DNA of 64,000 nt from an uncultured Roseburia sp. (GTDB lineage: Bacteria; Bacillota; Clostridia; Lachnospirales; Lachnospiraceae): positions 1-64,000 of the forward strand of contig CANRYS010000012.1 of NCBI GenBank assembly GCA_947644305.1, in the 5' to 3' direction. The position numbers were made by a program, and so were the translations under genes. Shown here piece by piece: positions 40,483-52,800 of the stretch (position 1 is the first letter of the stretch; every line of letters starts with the position of its first letter). The notes under the pieces are model-generated. The model was not told the origin of the DNA. It was given only the letters and a program-made list of their open reading frames with translations, and did not search any database.

Positions 40483-40629
40483 ATGGATAAGATATTTTTA
40501 TACTTAATGGCATTCGTAGGTGGAGGACTTGGAATTGTGACAACGATTTATTTTCTTGCATCTTTGTTCGGGGTTCTGGGACAGAAGATTTACCGCAAAA
40601 TAAGATTTGGGACATCTTTGTATGATTGA
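40483..40629 (+). CDS. 48-residue small membrane protein
   Basis: ATG at 40483 follows GGGGAGG. The sequence has a hydrophobic, glycine-rich segment (LMAFVGGGLGIVTTIYFLA) and a basic C-terminus ending KIRFGTSLYD. I cannot assign a family. The tight spacing and good ribosome sites of this and its neighbour argue that both are real genes. Confidence 0.55.
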   Translation: MDKIFLYLMAFVGGGLGIVTTIYFLASLFGVLGQKIYRKIRFGTSLYD

Positions 40630-40666
40630 TGCCTGAAAAACGTGCGGCTGAGAAGCGCGCGCCTCT

Positions 40667-40693
40667 AACAGAATAGACTTCGGCCATTCTGTT
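40667..40693. repeat. hairpin after the small-protein trio
   Basis: AACAGAAT pairs with ATTCTGTT around a 11-nt loop. It may be part of a terminator or a larger fold closed by GCGG/CCGC. Confidence 0.4.
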
Positions 40694-40728
40694 GTTCCGC
40701 AAAAACGAGCTTTCTATTAGATAAAAAA

Positions 40729-40768
40729 GGGAGATCCTGTGTATGAATTAAAGTACACCGGATCTCCC
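40729..40768 (-). terminator. terminator of the sugar-sensor/GGDEF gene
   Basis: GGGAGATCC pairs with GGATCTCCC, with an inner GTGTA/TACAC-type stem, and on the minus strand is followed by TTTTTT. Confidence 0.85.
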
Positions 40769-40777
40769 GAATTTGAA

Positions 40778-42676
40778 CTAACGCAGCGGTTCATTTCTGC
40801 GGAGTTTATTTTCTACTTTATTTTTATACATCATTTCATCGCTGACCTTTATATAGGTTTCCAGAGAATCTTCTTCTTCCGGGATTTTATACAAATAGCC
40901 CAGACTGGCGTGGATTGGATATGGCTTTTTCTTTAACTGGTTGAATTTTTGCAGATAGACTTCAAAGGCATCCATAAGTTCAAGGCACTGTTCTTTTGGG
41001 ATGTTATTGGCAAATATGACAAATTCATCGCCGCCGGTGCGGGCACCAGTAAATACAGGTTCGAACGTATCCTGAATGGCATAGCGGATCTTTTTCAGAG
41101 CAAAATCCCCTTCCACATGACCATAAATGTCATTGATCTGTTTCATCCCATCCAGGTCGATGATTGCTAGGAAAAAGGGGAGCTTTTGTCTCTTGGCATC
41201 GGCAAACTGCGTGGAAGCGCGATTTTCAAAGCCCCGTCGGTTGTACATTCCTGTAAGGGCGTCCCGGTCGTACATGTATTCTAATTCTTGAATCAATGTC
41301 TGCATTTTATGCTGATTCAGCACATCCTGGATCGCATTGCTGATGTTGGTACTCCAGTCAAAGTATATATTTGCCGTGACTTCTGGCGTACGGAATTGGA
41401 TTGCCTCATAACCGAAAGTTCTGTTCTCAAAGTGTAGGGGTGCAAAATACCATGCCTGAGGTTTATCGCTGGTCATCTCTGCTGGAAGAAGCTCATTCCG
41501 GGGAAATGTGGTTCGGATAGGTCCCATGGAGTTGCAGTCCCGCATGGCGATGCGCAGCTCCATTTCCTCTGTGTAATGGTTAAGCTCTTCCATCTTTTCC
41601 AGGTCCTTGCAGAGACACACACAGTAATCTTTAAATCCCTGGATATTGAAAATATATTCTGGTATCTTTTCCGAAATCTCATTGATATTTCTGCATTCTC
41701 CCAGATGAATGGATAAAAAATTAAATTGGATCTTTCGGTTTCTCTCTATCTTCATTTCCTCAAACCAGTTACGTCTCGTGGCGATGACTTCTCTGTCGTT
41801 GATGCGCTGACAGCCACAGGATTCTCTCGTAAGAGGTGTTACATCAAAATAGTAGTTCTCTGTCTGGGAAGGGTTTTCTTGTCTTTTGTCAATGATTTCT
41901 ACAGCCTTCATCCCCATCTCATAAAAGGGAACTTCCACCGTTGTAAGAGAGGGAGAAAAATACATAGTATCTTTTAAACCATCATATCCACTTACGCATA
42001 TATCCTTTGGAATGTCATAGCCCAATTTTATAAGTTCACTCGCCACAGCCGCCGCCATATAATCGTTGGCACATACGATAGCTTGAGGGAGATCACTACC
42101 TTGAAGAAACCAGTCGCAGGCTGAGGGGCCCATATTTTTCCAAAAATCACCGTAAAAGACCTGGTGCTCATCCACAGGCAGATTATATTCCTCCATAATA
42201 CGCCGAAAACAATTTAACCGCTCAATGGAATCCCATCGTTCTTTTGGGCCGGTCATAAAACAGAGATGGGTAAATCCGTGAACATCAATAAAATGACGTA
42301 TGATGCTTTCCATACAGGTCGTGTTATCTACAAGCAGATTGTTGGCGCCGTCGATGTCTTCACGAATACTGACGATTGGACACTGGCAGCGTTCTAGGGT
42401 ATATCGAAGTACGTGATCCCTGGTCTGCAAATTCTGGATCGTATCCAGAATCAGTATCATGCCGTCCAGTGTTTCATAGGGAGGGAGTTCATACATATAA
42501 CAGTCACCCTTAAAGTATTCTAGATTGTTGCCGTAACTTCCATAGGAAGTAAAGATCGCTACATTGTAGCCTAATTCTTTTGCAGCTTGAATGACTCCCT
42601 GGCACAGACGACTTGGACATTCGTTGAGTACGGCCTCAACCAATACACCGATTGTCTTTCGCTGATTTGAAAACAT
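40778..42676 (-). CDS. LacI-type sugar-sensor fused to GGDEF diguanylate cyclase
   Basis: A 632-residue soluble protein. Residues about 8-285 match the periplasmic-binding-like effector domain of LacI/GalR repressors (KTIGVLVEAV start, YDIPKDICVSGYDGL), but the helix-turn-helix and any signal peptide are missing, so it should sense a ligand in the cytoplasm. A middle region (about 290-455) is unassigned. The C-terminal GGDEF domain (about 460-620) has DALTGMYNRRGFE, the DLDGMKQIND loop and an intact GGDEF motif. It is predicted to make c-di-GMP in response to a sugar. It lies just before a glycoside-hydrolase locus. No RxxD inhibitory site is obvious. Confidence 0.9.
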   Translation of the reverse strand: MFSNQRKTIGVLVEAVLNECPSRLCQGVIQAAKELGYNVAIFTSYGSYGNNLEYFKGDCYMYELPPYETLDGMILILDTIQNLQTRDHVLRYTLERCQCPIVSIREDIDGANNLLVDNTTCMESIIRHFIDVHGFTHLCFMTGPKERWDSIERLNCFRRIMEEYNLPVDEHQVFYGDFWKNMGPSACDWFLQGSDLPQAIVCANDYMAAAVASELIKLGYDIPKDICVSGYDGLKDTMYFSPSLTTVEVPFYEMGMKAVEIIDKRQENPSQTENYYFDVTPLTRESCGCQRINDREVIATRRNWFEEMKIERNRKIQFNFLSIHLGECRNINEISEKIPEYIFNIQGFKDYCVCLCKDLEKMEELNHYTEEMELRIAMRDCNSMGPIRTTFPRNELLPAEMTSDKPQAWYFAPLHFENRTFGYEAIQFRTPEVTANIYFDWSTNISNAIQDVLNQHKMQTLIQELEYMYDRDALTGMYNRRGFENRASTQFADAKRQKLPFFLAIIDLDGMKQINDIYGHVEGDFALKKIRYAIQDTFEPVFTGARTGGDEFVIFANNIPKEQCLELMDAFEVYLQKFNQLKKKPYPIHASLGYLYKIPEEEDSLETYIKVSDEMMYKNKVENKLRRNEPLR

Positions 42677-42717
42677 GGATTGTTCTCCTTTCTGCTGTCA
42701 CGATACCTGTAAACTTA

Positions 42718-42746
42718 ATTATACGTTCTTTTTCTATGGGATACAA
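42718..42746 (-). promoter_or_regulatory. promoter of the sugar-sensor/GGDEF gene
   Basis: On the minus strand, TTGTAT (42741-42746), 17 nt, then TATAAT (42718-42723). Confidence 0.65.
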
Positions 42747-42753
42747 GTATAAA

Positions 42754-42782
42754 TTGACAAGAAAAAGTGTATAATATATGAT
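42754..42782 (+). promoter_or_regulatory. promoter of the broken sigma-factor gene
   Basis: Perfect TTGACA (42754-42759), 17 nt, then TATGAT (42777-42782), divergent from and overlapping no other promoter. Confidence 0.65.
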
Positions 42783-42844
42783 TTTTTGTAACGAAGGGCA
42801 GTTTTTTTACATTAATAGACAGAACAACGAAAGGAGATAGATCC

Positions 42845-43080
42845 ATGCATTCGATCGAGGTAATTTACAAAGAACATTCTAAAATGGTATACCGCTATCT
42901 GCTTTCGCTTACCGGAGATTCGGATCTGGCAGAAGAACTTACTCAGGAAACTTTTTTCCAGGCAGTAAAGGGATTCATCGGTTTGACAGAAGCTGTAAGG
43001 TATCCACCTGGCTGTGTGCCATTGCCAAAAATCAATTGATGAGCTGGCGGCGCAAAAACCCAGTCATAGAAGATAGATGA
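42845..43080 (+). pseudogene. frameshifted, truncated ECF sigma factor
   Basis: The first 43 or so codons read as sigma-70 region 2 (MVYRYLLSLTGDSDLAEELT). The frame then shifts near 42970. The other frame continues as GIHRFDRSCKVSTWLCAIAK and SWRRKNPVIEDR before a stop at 43078-43080, matching the usual continuation of an ECF sigma. Region 4 is absent. GAAAGGAG precedes the ATG and the promoter is intact, so decay may be recent. It could be a programmed shift, but nothing supports that. Confidence 0.75.
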
Positions 43081-43171
43081 GGTTTATCGTCCCAAAGATG
43101 ATATCCAGAAGATTTATATCAATGGTGATCTTATCTGGGAGAAAGAGGCGGGGACTAATCTGACACCATAA
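43079..43171 (+). pseudogene. C-terminal fragment of an unidentified gene
   Basis: An open stretch of 30 codons (VYRPKDDIQKIYINGDLIW, ending TNLTP) overlaps the end of the sigma remnant and has no start of its own. It looks like the tail of a deleted gene fused to the sigma fragment. No family recognised. Confidence 0.4.
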
Positions 43172-43180
43172 ACAAAATAA

Positions 43181-46048
<2,868 letters not shown>

Positions 46049-46057
46049 AAAGTTTGT

Positions 46058-46100
46058 CTTGCGGCGCCAATTTGAATGATATTCAAATTGGCGCCGCAAG
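46058..46100. terminator. perfect 20-bp GGCGCC hairpin after the GH2 gene
   Basis: The arms from 46058 and back from 46100 pair perfectly over 20 bp with a 3-nt loop; each contains GCGGCGCCAATTTGAAT or its complement. No T-run follows directly. It is the second member of the GGCGCC hairpin set. Confidence 0.7.
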
Positions 46101-46191
46101 CGTATATAAAGTAAATTTTTTCTTTTTGTTTTGTGCCAGATATGTTATACTTATTTTATAACTATTTAATAATATCCTGGAGGTAGGTACA

Positions 46192-47493
46192 ATGAAAAAG
46201 ATGAAGGGGGTCATCGCCGTTACTCTGGTGGTTTCCGTTTTGTTCAGCGGAAACGCCCTGATCACCGCAAAAACAGATAAAAAGACGGGGATTAGAACCA
46301 AAAAGGTGACGATGAATACCGGACAGAAGAAAAGTATTAAGCTTAAGAATAAAAAGAAAAAAGCAAAATATTTATTCCAATCGTCCAAAACTAAGATCGT
46401 GAAAGTTTCAAAGAAAGGTTTAATGACGGCATTGAAGACGGGAAAGGCGAAGGTCACAGTGAAGGAAAAGCAGGGTAAAAAGACCAAAAAGATCGGAACC
46501 GTTTCGGTTACCGTAAAGAAGGCAACGCAGTCTTCAACTATACCAGATCAGAAAGTGACACCGACGCCGGCAAGTACGCCGACTATGACGCCAGCAAATG
46601 AGATGCCCACAGTTTCTCCATTGGCTCCCACACCGGGTCCTGTGCAGACAGAACCACCTCAGACGCCGACACCAAAGCCGCCGGTAAACCCTGAGATTAA
46701 AGATACACCGGCAAAGCTTGACAGCACCCAGAGTGGGGTAAAGTATGGGAAAGTTGTTAAGAGACAGTATTATTCTTCGATAACAGAAAAGAATCGTAAT
46801 GTGAATGTCATCCTTCCAGAGGGGTATACGGAGGAAAAGAAATATCCTGTGATTTATCTGTTCCACGGCGGAATGGGAGATGAGAATGACTGGATCAATG
46901 GAAAGGTACAGAATATGATCGGCAACATGATCGCCTCAGGCGAGGCAAAGGAAATGATCGTTGTCATGCCAAACTGCCGCTGTCGTGAGAACGATGCTGC
47001 CAACCCTTCCGACGGATTTGCACCGGAACACGTTCACTCCTTTGACAAGTTTCTCGAAGATTTCAGAGATAATCTGATGCCTTACATAGAAAGCACCTAT
47101 TCCGTGGCCACAGGACGGGATAATACTGCTATCGCAGGGCTGTCCATGGGTGGACGTGTGTCGCTGAACATCGGTATTTCCCTGCCGGATCAGGTGGGAT
47201 ACATCGGCGCCTTCAGCCCGGCTTACGGTATTTTCCCTTATACCAATAATGGACTGACAGAGGAGGGGCTGTTTACAGAAGAGACCTTTACTCTGCCAGA
47301 TCATTATAAGAACAGCACGTATCTGCTTATAAATAATGGAAATCAGGATGGCATGGTGAAAGAAGAGCCGCAACGTTACCATAATGCCTTAGAGGCAAAC
47401 GGAGTACACCATACTTTTTATACGTTAGATGGTGGCCATGACTGGGTTGTCTGGAAAAATGGTTTTTATAACTTTGCCAGATATTTGTTTTAG
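46192..47493 (+). CDS. secreted CE1-type esterase with Lys-rich module (copy 1)
   Basis: A 433-residue protein: signal peptide (1-24), a lysine-rich Ig-like module (about 27-108), a long Pro/Thr linker (about 110-165), and an esterase D-like alpha/beta hydrolase. Nucleophile Ser318 in GLSMGG; His in DGGHDW. The tandem gene at 47511 is a close paralogue. Expected to release acetyl or feruloyl groups from xylan. GGAGG precedes the ATG. It forms an operon with the second copy. Confidence 0.87.
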   Translation: MKKMKGVIAVTLVVSVLFSGNALITAKTDKKTGIRTKKVTMNTGQKKSIKLKNKKKKAKYLFQSSKTKIVKVSKKGLMTALKTGKAKVTVKEKQGKKTKKIGTVSVTVKKATQSSTIPDQKVTPTPASTPTMTPANEMPTVSPLAPTPGPVQTEPPQTPTPKPPVNPEIKDTPAKLDSTQSGVKYGKVVKRQYYSSITEKNRNVNVILPEGYTEEKKYPVIYLFHGGMGDENDWINGKVQNMIGNMIASGEAKEMIVVMPNCRCRENDAANPSDGFAPEHVHSFDKFLEDFRDNLMPYIESTYSVATGRDNTAIAGLSMGGRVSLNIGISLPDQVGYIGAFSPAYGIFPYTNNGLTEEGLFTEETFTLPDHYKNSTYLLINNGNQDGMVKEEPQRYHNALEANGVHHTFYTLDGGHDWVVWKNGFYNFARYLF

Positions 47494-47510
47494 AGAAATG
47501 GAGGATGAAA

Positions 47511-48797
47511 ATGAAAAAGAAAGTATTTCGGGGGATTAGTTTTTTGCTGATGGCGGCGATGGTCTGTCAGGGCGGAATCACTGCTGATGCGAAGACCAAA
47601 GCAAAGCTTTCAGTTAAGAAAATGTCGATCAATGTCGGAAAAACTAAAAAGATCAAGATTGCCAAAAAGAATAAAAAGGCAAAGTATACATTCAAATCTT
47701 CTAACAAGAAGATTGCAAAGGTTACGTCAAAAGGAGTTGTGAAGGCAGTGAAAGCGGGAACTGCTAAGATCACGGTGAAGGAAACCTATAAAAAGAAAAC
47801 GAAGAAAGTGGGGACGATCACGGTGAAAGCCATCGATAAGCGTGTGCTGCCTCCTTCTAAGACAGGTAGTGCAACTCAGCCGCCTGCCCAGACGGCAGCC
47901 GTGCCAACCCAGACTCCGCCAGCCAACGTATCGCAGCCGCCGGCAACGGCCACAGAGACTCCGGCAGCGACGACGGAACCGCCGTTAGAACTCCAGCCCA
48001 TCACCTATGATGTGCCCGCAGATTTTGATAAAAAGCAGGGTGATGTAGCGTATGGGAAGGCTGTAAAGAAACAATATTATTCAACCACGACAGGTAAGAA
48101 GCGGAATGTAAATGTTATTGTCCCTCCAGATTATACGACAGAGAAGGAGTATCCGGTGTTATATCTGTTTCACGGAATCGGAGGAGACGAGGACGAGTGG
48201 TTGCAGGGAAATCCTGCTTATGTGGTTGGAAACCTGGTGGCAGAGGGCCTTGCCAAAGAGATGATCATTGTCATACCAAACTGTCGTGCCCGTGCGAATG
48301 ATAAAGCGGTAACGGAGTTTTCTCTAGAACATTATGCGGCATTTGATAATTTTATCAACGATCTCCGTGACAATCTGATGCCTTATATAGAGGAAAATTA
48401 TTCTATAGCAACCGGAAGAAAAAATACGGCGATCGCAGGATTGTCCATGGGTGGCAGGGAGTCATTGAATATCGGTTTGCATATGCCAGAGACGTTTGGC
48501 TACATCGCAGCATTCAGTCCAGGATTTGGAGTTTTTGCTTATGAGGCCAATGGCGTAAAAGAGGATGGACTCTTTACCGAGGAGACATTCCGTCTACCGG
48601 ATGAGTATAAAGATCATACGTTACTTATGATCAACAATGGTATTAGCGAGGGTGGAGAAAATGCGCTGGGTGGCCAGTGCCATAAAGTACTTGAAAAGAA
48701 TGAGATGCCTCATCTGTTTTATGTAACAGAGGGAGGACATGATTTTAAAGTATGGAAACACGGACTTTATAACTTCGCTCTTCAGATTTTTCAATAA
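47511..48797 (+). CDS. secreted CE1-type esterase with Lys-rich module (copy 2)
   Basis: A 428-residue paralogue of the preceding protein with the same order: signal peptide (1-26), lysine-rich Ig-like module (about 26-112), Pro/Thr linker, esterase. By my count 30 of 86 residues of the module are lysine, against three acidic ones. Nucleophile Ser312 in GLSMGG; His in EGGHDF. ATG at 47511 is preferred over 47505, because GGAGG ends at 47504. A strong terminator follows. Confidence 0.87.
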   Translation: MKKKVFRGISFLLMAAMVCQGGITADAKTKAKLSVKKMSINVGKTKKIKIAKKNKKAKYTFKSSNKKIAKVTSKGVVKAVKAGTAKITVKETYKKKTKKVGTITVKAIDKRVLPPSKTGSATQPPAQTAAVPTQTPPANVSQPPATATETPAATTEPPLELQPITYDVPADFDKKQGDVAYGKAVKKQYYSTTTGKKRNVNVIVPPDYTTEKEYPVLYLFHGIGGDEDEWLQGNPAYVVGNLVAEGLAKEMIIVIPNCRARANDKAVTEFSLEHYAAFDNFINDLRDNLMPYIEENYSIATGRKNTAIAGLSMGGRESLNIGLHMPETFGYIAAFSPGFGVFAYEANGVKEDGLFTEETFRLPDEYKDHTLLMINNGISEGGENALGGQCHKVLEKNEMPHLFYVTEGGHDFKVWKHGLYNFALQIFQ

Positions 48798-48812
48798 TGG
48801 AGAATAAGAAGG

Positions 48813-48850
48813 GTGCCCCATGCCGGAATATGGGTGTGGGGCACTTTTTT
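48813..48850 (+). terminator. terminator of the esterase pair
   Basis: GTGCCCCA pairs with TGGGGCAC, followed by six T. Just beyond it, at 48851-48862, is a single GGCGCC half-site like those of the hairpin family. Confidence 0.88.
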
Positions 48851-48866
48851 CGATTGGCGCCGTTAG

Positions 48867-49697
48867 CTAGGTATGATGGAAGAGGGACGCATATTTTTTT
48901 GGTGTGTAACCGGTATGTTTTTTAAAGGAAGTGATGAAATTACTATAGTTTGTAAAGCCAGACAAATAGCAGGTTTCAGTTACATTTTTTCCATCACCGA
49001 GCAGGGATTTTGCTCTGGAAATACGCAAAAGAAGAAGATAGTTAAAAATAGTAGTGCTGGTTTCTTCCTTGAATATGTGGCAGAGATGGTACTTGCTGAG
49101 TGAAAAAGTCTGGGCAAGAGAGTCCAGTGAAATATTTTCCAGCAGGTTCTTTTCCAAATAGTTCACAACATCCTGCACCGTTGGTGTGTACTGGGAGACA
49201 AACGGGGAGGAGGAGTGGCTGAAAAGGTTGTTAGTAAAAACCAACAGTTGCAGCAGATATGTTTCCAACAGCAATTCTTTTCCTGGCAGTGTATAGTTCT
49301 TGTTTTCCAGTATGAATTGAAATTGGTTAGAAAAATAGGCGAGCTCGTGATCCTTTAATTGAATCAGATTTCTTTCTCCGATGTTTCGAGAAGTGAAGCA
49401 TGCGGAAAGATCCATATCTCTGGCGCTATATTTTTGAAAAAAAGCTGGAGGAATATGGATATAAATCCTTTTATAAGGGGTTTGTTTTTCATTGATCGCT
49501 TTATGAATCTCTAAATTGTTGATCGCTAAAAGGGAGCCGGGGGTCAAATGATAAAAGCTCTGCTGAATACAGAAATTAAGTTCTCCTTCCAGCAGTAAAA
49601 ATAACTCGTAAAAATTGTGTAAGTGAAAATCCTTTACATAACTTTGGCGGGATGTAAGAATGTTATAAGATATTTCATCGGAATATTCATGAATCAT
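48867..49697 (-). CDS. AraC-family transcriptional regulator
   Basis: A 276-residue regulator with an N-terminal cupin-like sensing domain (HLHNFYELFLLLEGE, histidines typical) and a C-terminal pair of helix-turn-helix motifs (SLDSLAQTFSLSKYHLCHIF; GFTNYSNFITSFKKHTGYTPKKY). GGAG lies before the ATG. It is divergent from the GH115 gene and convergent with the esterases, so it probably controls the xylan locus in response to a sugar. Confidence 0.9.
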   Translation of the reverse strand: MIHEYSDEISYNILTSRQSYVKDFHLHNFYELFLLLEGELNFCIQQSFYHLTPGSLLAINNLEIHKAINEKQTPYKRIYIHIPPAFFQKYSARDMDLSACFTSRNIGERNLIQLKDHELAYFSNQFQFILENKNYTLPGKELLLETYLLQLLVFTNNLFSHSSSPFVSQYTPTVQDVVNYLEKNLLENISLDSLAQTFSLSKYHLCHIFKEETSTTIFNYLLLLRISRAKSLLGDGKNVTETCYLSGFTNYSNFITSFKKHTGYTPKKYASLFHHT

Positions 49698-49772
49698 AGG
49701 GTATTCTCCTTCACAGCAATATTTGCAAGTTTTCTGACAATATAAGCAAAGATATTATATATATTTTGTTTT

Positions 49773-49801
49773 ATTATAGATCATAAGAAAACATATTGCA
49801 A
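49773..49801 (-). promoter_or_regulatory. promoter of the AraC regulator
   Basis: On the minus strand, TTGCAA (49796-49801), 17 nt, then TATAAT (49773-49778). Confidence 0.65.
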
Positions 49802-49855
49802 GCTGTAGAGTGGATGTGATAAGTCCAGTTGCATCCATCGGATTGGAGGTATTCT

Positions 49856-52800
49856 ATGAAAACATTAAACAACAAAAGGCAAAGAATTCTGGCGAATTTT
49901 TTAACCGTTATACTGTTGGCTGTGTCTTGTTTTTCTTCGGGCTTTGTGACGGAGGCTGTGACGAAGAAAACGGGTTCTTCGGTTACTCTCATAAAACCAG
50001 AGATAACCTCATTAACTTTAAAAAAGGGAACCAGTTATCAGTTGAAGGCAAAAGCAGGTTCCAAAACGGCATCAGGCAAAGGCCTTAGGTATCGTTCGAG
50101 CAGGCCCTCTGTGGTCACTGTTTCAAAAAATGGAAAACTCAGGGCAAAGAAATGTGGGAAAGCGACCATTAGCGTAAAATCCGTTACAGAGAAAAACCAG
50201 GCGAATGTCCAGGTGAAGGTAGTTAAAACATTATTAAAAGTAAAAAAAGTAACACTTAATGCTAAAAAAGTGGTATTATATGTAGGTGGGGAACAAAAAG
50301 AGGGACAGACAGTTCTTAGTGCTAAAGTATCACCTAAGAAAGCAACTGTGAAAAATGTTATATATAAAGTAACAGATAAAAACATTGTATCTGTGAGTAA
50401 AAAGGGTGTGGTGAAAGCTAAAAAAGAGGGAAAGACGAAGATTACCGTGTTTGCGGCGGATGGCTGGGGCAAAAAAGCAGTCTGCGAAGTAACTGTAAAA
50501 AAGAAAGTTTCCTCGTCGTCTACACCGGCAAAGACAAACGCAAGTGCCGTTCCTACTTTACCGTCTGAAGAGACAGAAAAGCCAACGCCAACAGAGAAAC
50601 CTGCAAAAGATTATGTGCTGGCGGATTCTGGAAAAGCACAGCAGTTGTATCTGGATGCGGAGGGCGCAGATTATAATGGAATTAGGTTAGTAGCGGAGTG
50701 TTTTCAGAAAGATGTTAAGATGGTATCGGATGCAGATCTGGACATCGTGACAGATGTAGGACAGATCGCAGGAATTCCTATTATTGCAGGAAGTATTGGA
50801 AATAATGGGCTCATTGATACCATGATTGAACAAGGCAGACTGGATGTCAGTGAGATTAAGGGAAAATGGGAGACCTACAAGATTGATTTTGTGGAACATC
50901 CCGTGGAAGGAATAGAAGAGGCACTAGTTGTCACAGGTAGTGACAAGCGAGGTACAATATATGGAATTTTCCATATATCTGAGCTGATGGGGGTATCCCC
51001 ATGGGTTTACTGGGCGGATGTGACACCAGAGAAGAAAGACACTATTTCCTTAAATTCCAAAACCTTATGTGTAACATCTAAAGAACCATCCGTGAAATAC
51101 CGTGGCATTTTTTTGAATGATGAAGAGCCGGCTCTGGGCAGCTGGGCAAATAATTTTTTCAAAAAAAGCAAAGGTGCAAAATTCAATGAGTATTTTTATG
51201 AAAATGTGTTCCAGCTTATTTTACGCTTAAAAGGAAATTATCTGTGGCCAGCTATGTGGTCGTCGGCATTTAGCACAGATGGTGTAGAGATACCGGAAGC
51301 CAGCGCTCAACTGGCAGATGAATACGGTATTGTCATGGGCACCTCCCATCATGAGCCGATGATGAAAGCGCATCAAGAATGGAGTAAAGGCAAATTAAAT
51401 TATGGAAATGGTGAGTGGAATTATGATACCAATAGAGAAGGTCTGAAAAAGTTCTTCACAGAAGGGGCAGAGCGTAATGGCAAATATGAAAATGTGATTA
51501 CGATAGGTATGCGCGGGGATGGTGATACCTCCATGCTGCCAGAAGGAAGTTCGGTTCAGGAAAATATTGATCTGTTAAAGGAAATAATTTTAGACCAGAA
51601 AAGTATTTTGAAAGGAAACGGACTTGAGAACGCCCCAACCCTTCTTGCTCTATATAAAGAAGTTGAGGAATATTGGTACGGAGATGAGACAACACCAGGT
51701 CTGTGTGACTGGAACGAACTGGATGATACGATTGTCATGCTTTCAGAGGACAATTATGGAAATATCAGGACCCTGCCGACGGAGGAGAATAGGGATCGAA
51801 AAGGCGGCTGGGGAATGTATTACCATGTGGATTACAATGGTGCACCAACTTCTTACCAGTGGGTTCAGACATTGCAGCTTCAGAAGATGTGGGAGCAGAT
51901 GTCTATGGCGTATGATTACGGCGTGGACGATATGTGGATTCTCAATGTAGGTGATCTAAAACCTATGGAATCGGCAATCTCTTATTTTATGGATATGGCA
52001 TGGGATTACGACAAATGGGGCAGCAGCAACATAGACAGCACAGAGGAATACACCCGGCAGTGGATGGAGCAACAGTTTGGAAAAGATACGGACCAGCAGG
52101 GGATTCAGGATCTGACGACTATTTTTGAAGAATATTTAAAGATAAATAGTACGCGCAGGGCAGAGAATGTCTTCTCCACCACCTATAGTCTTGATAATTA
52201 CAATGAGGCAGTGGAGATGTTAGAGCGGATCGACAAATTGATCAAGCTGGCAGATCAGTACAAAGAAAAGCTGCCAGAGAGTGCGCAGGCTCCGTATTAT
52301 GAGTTGATTTATTATCCTGCTGTGGCAGTAGCAAATGTCAACCGGATGCAGATTTATGCCGGGCTGAATCAGGCGTATGCCAAACAGAATCTGAGCAGTG
52401 CAAATGTATATGCGGCTTTGATCAAAGAGGCTATTGCCCTGGATCAGGAGATGGAGCAGACCTATGACAAAGATATGCCCGGAGGTGTCGGTAATAAATG
52501 GGATGGCATGATGTATCAGGCCAAAAATGCAGGACATGTCGGCTATCCAGAATGGAGGCCAAAAGGTGCCTATCCCGTTCCTGTATATGTGGATATTCCA
52601 GAGGAAGCACATATGTATGTGCGTCTGCAGGGGGATTCCAAAGCATATGACAGCGGAAGTGCAAATTTACAGGACTTCACAAGTATCAACGATGAGACCT
52701 ACTGCATTCATGTAATGAATGGTGGAGCAGCCTCCTTTGATTATGAGGTGGAAGCTTCTCATGATTGGATTACGCTGAGTAAGAAATCAGGCACAGTGAA

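Noticed and set aside
42845..43080. programmed frameshift in the sigma gene
   Set aside because: No slippery heptamer or downstream pseudoknot is apparent, and region 4 is missing in any frame.
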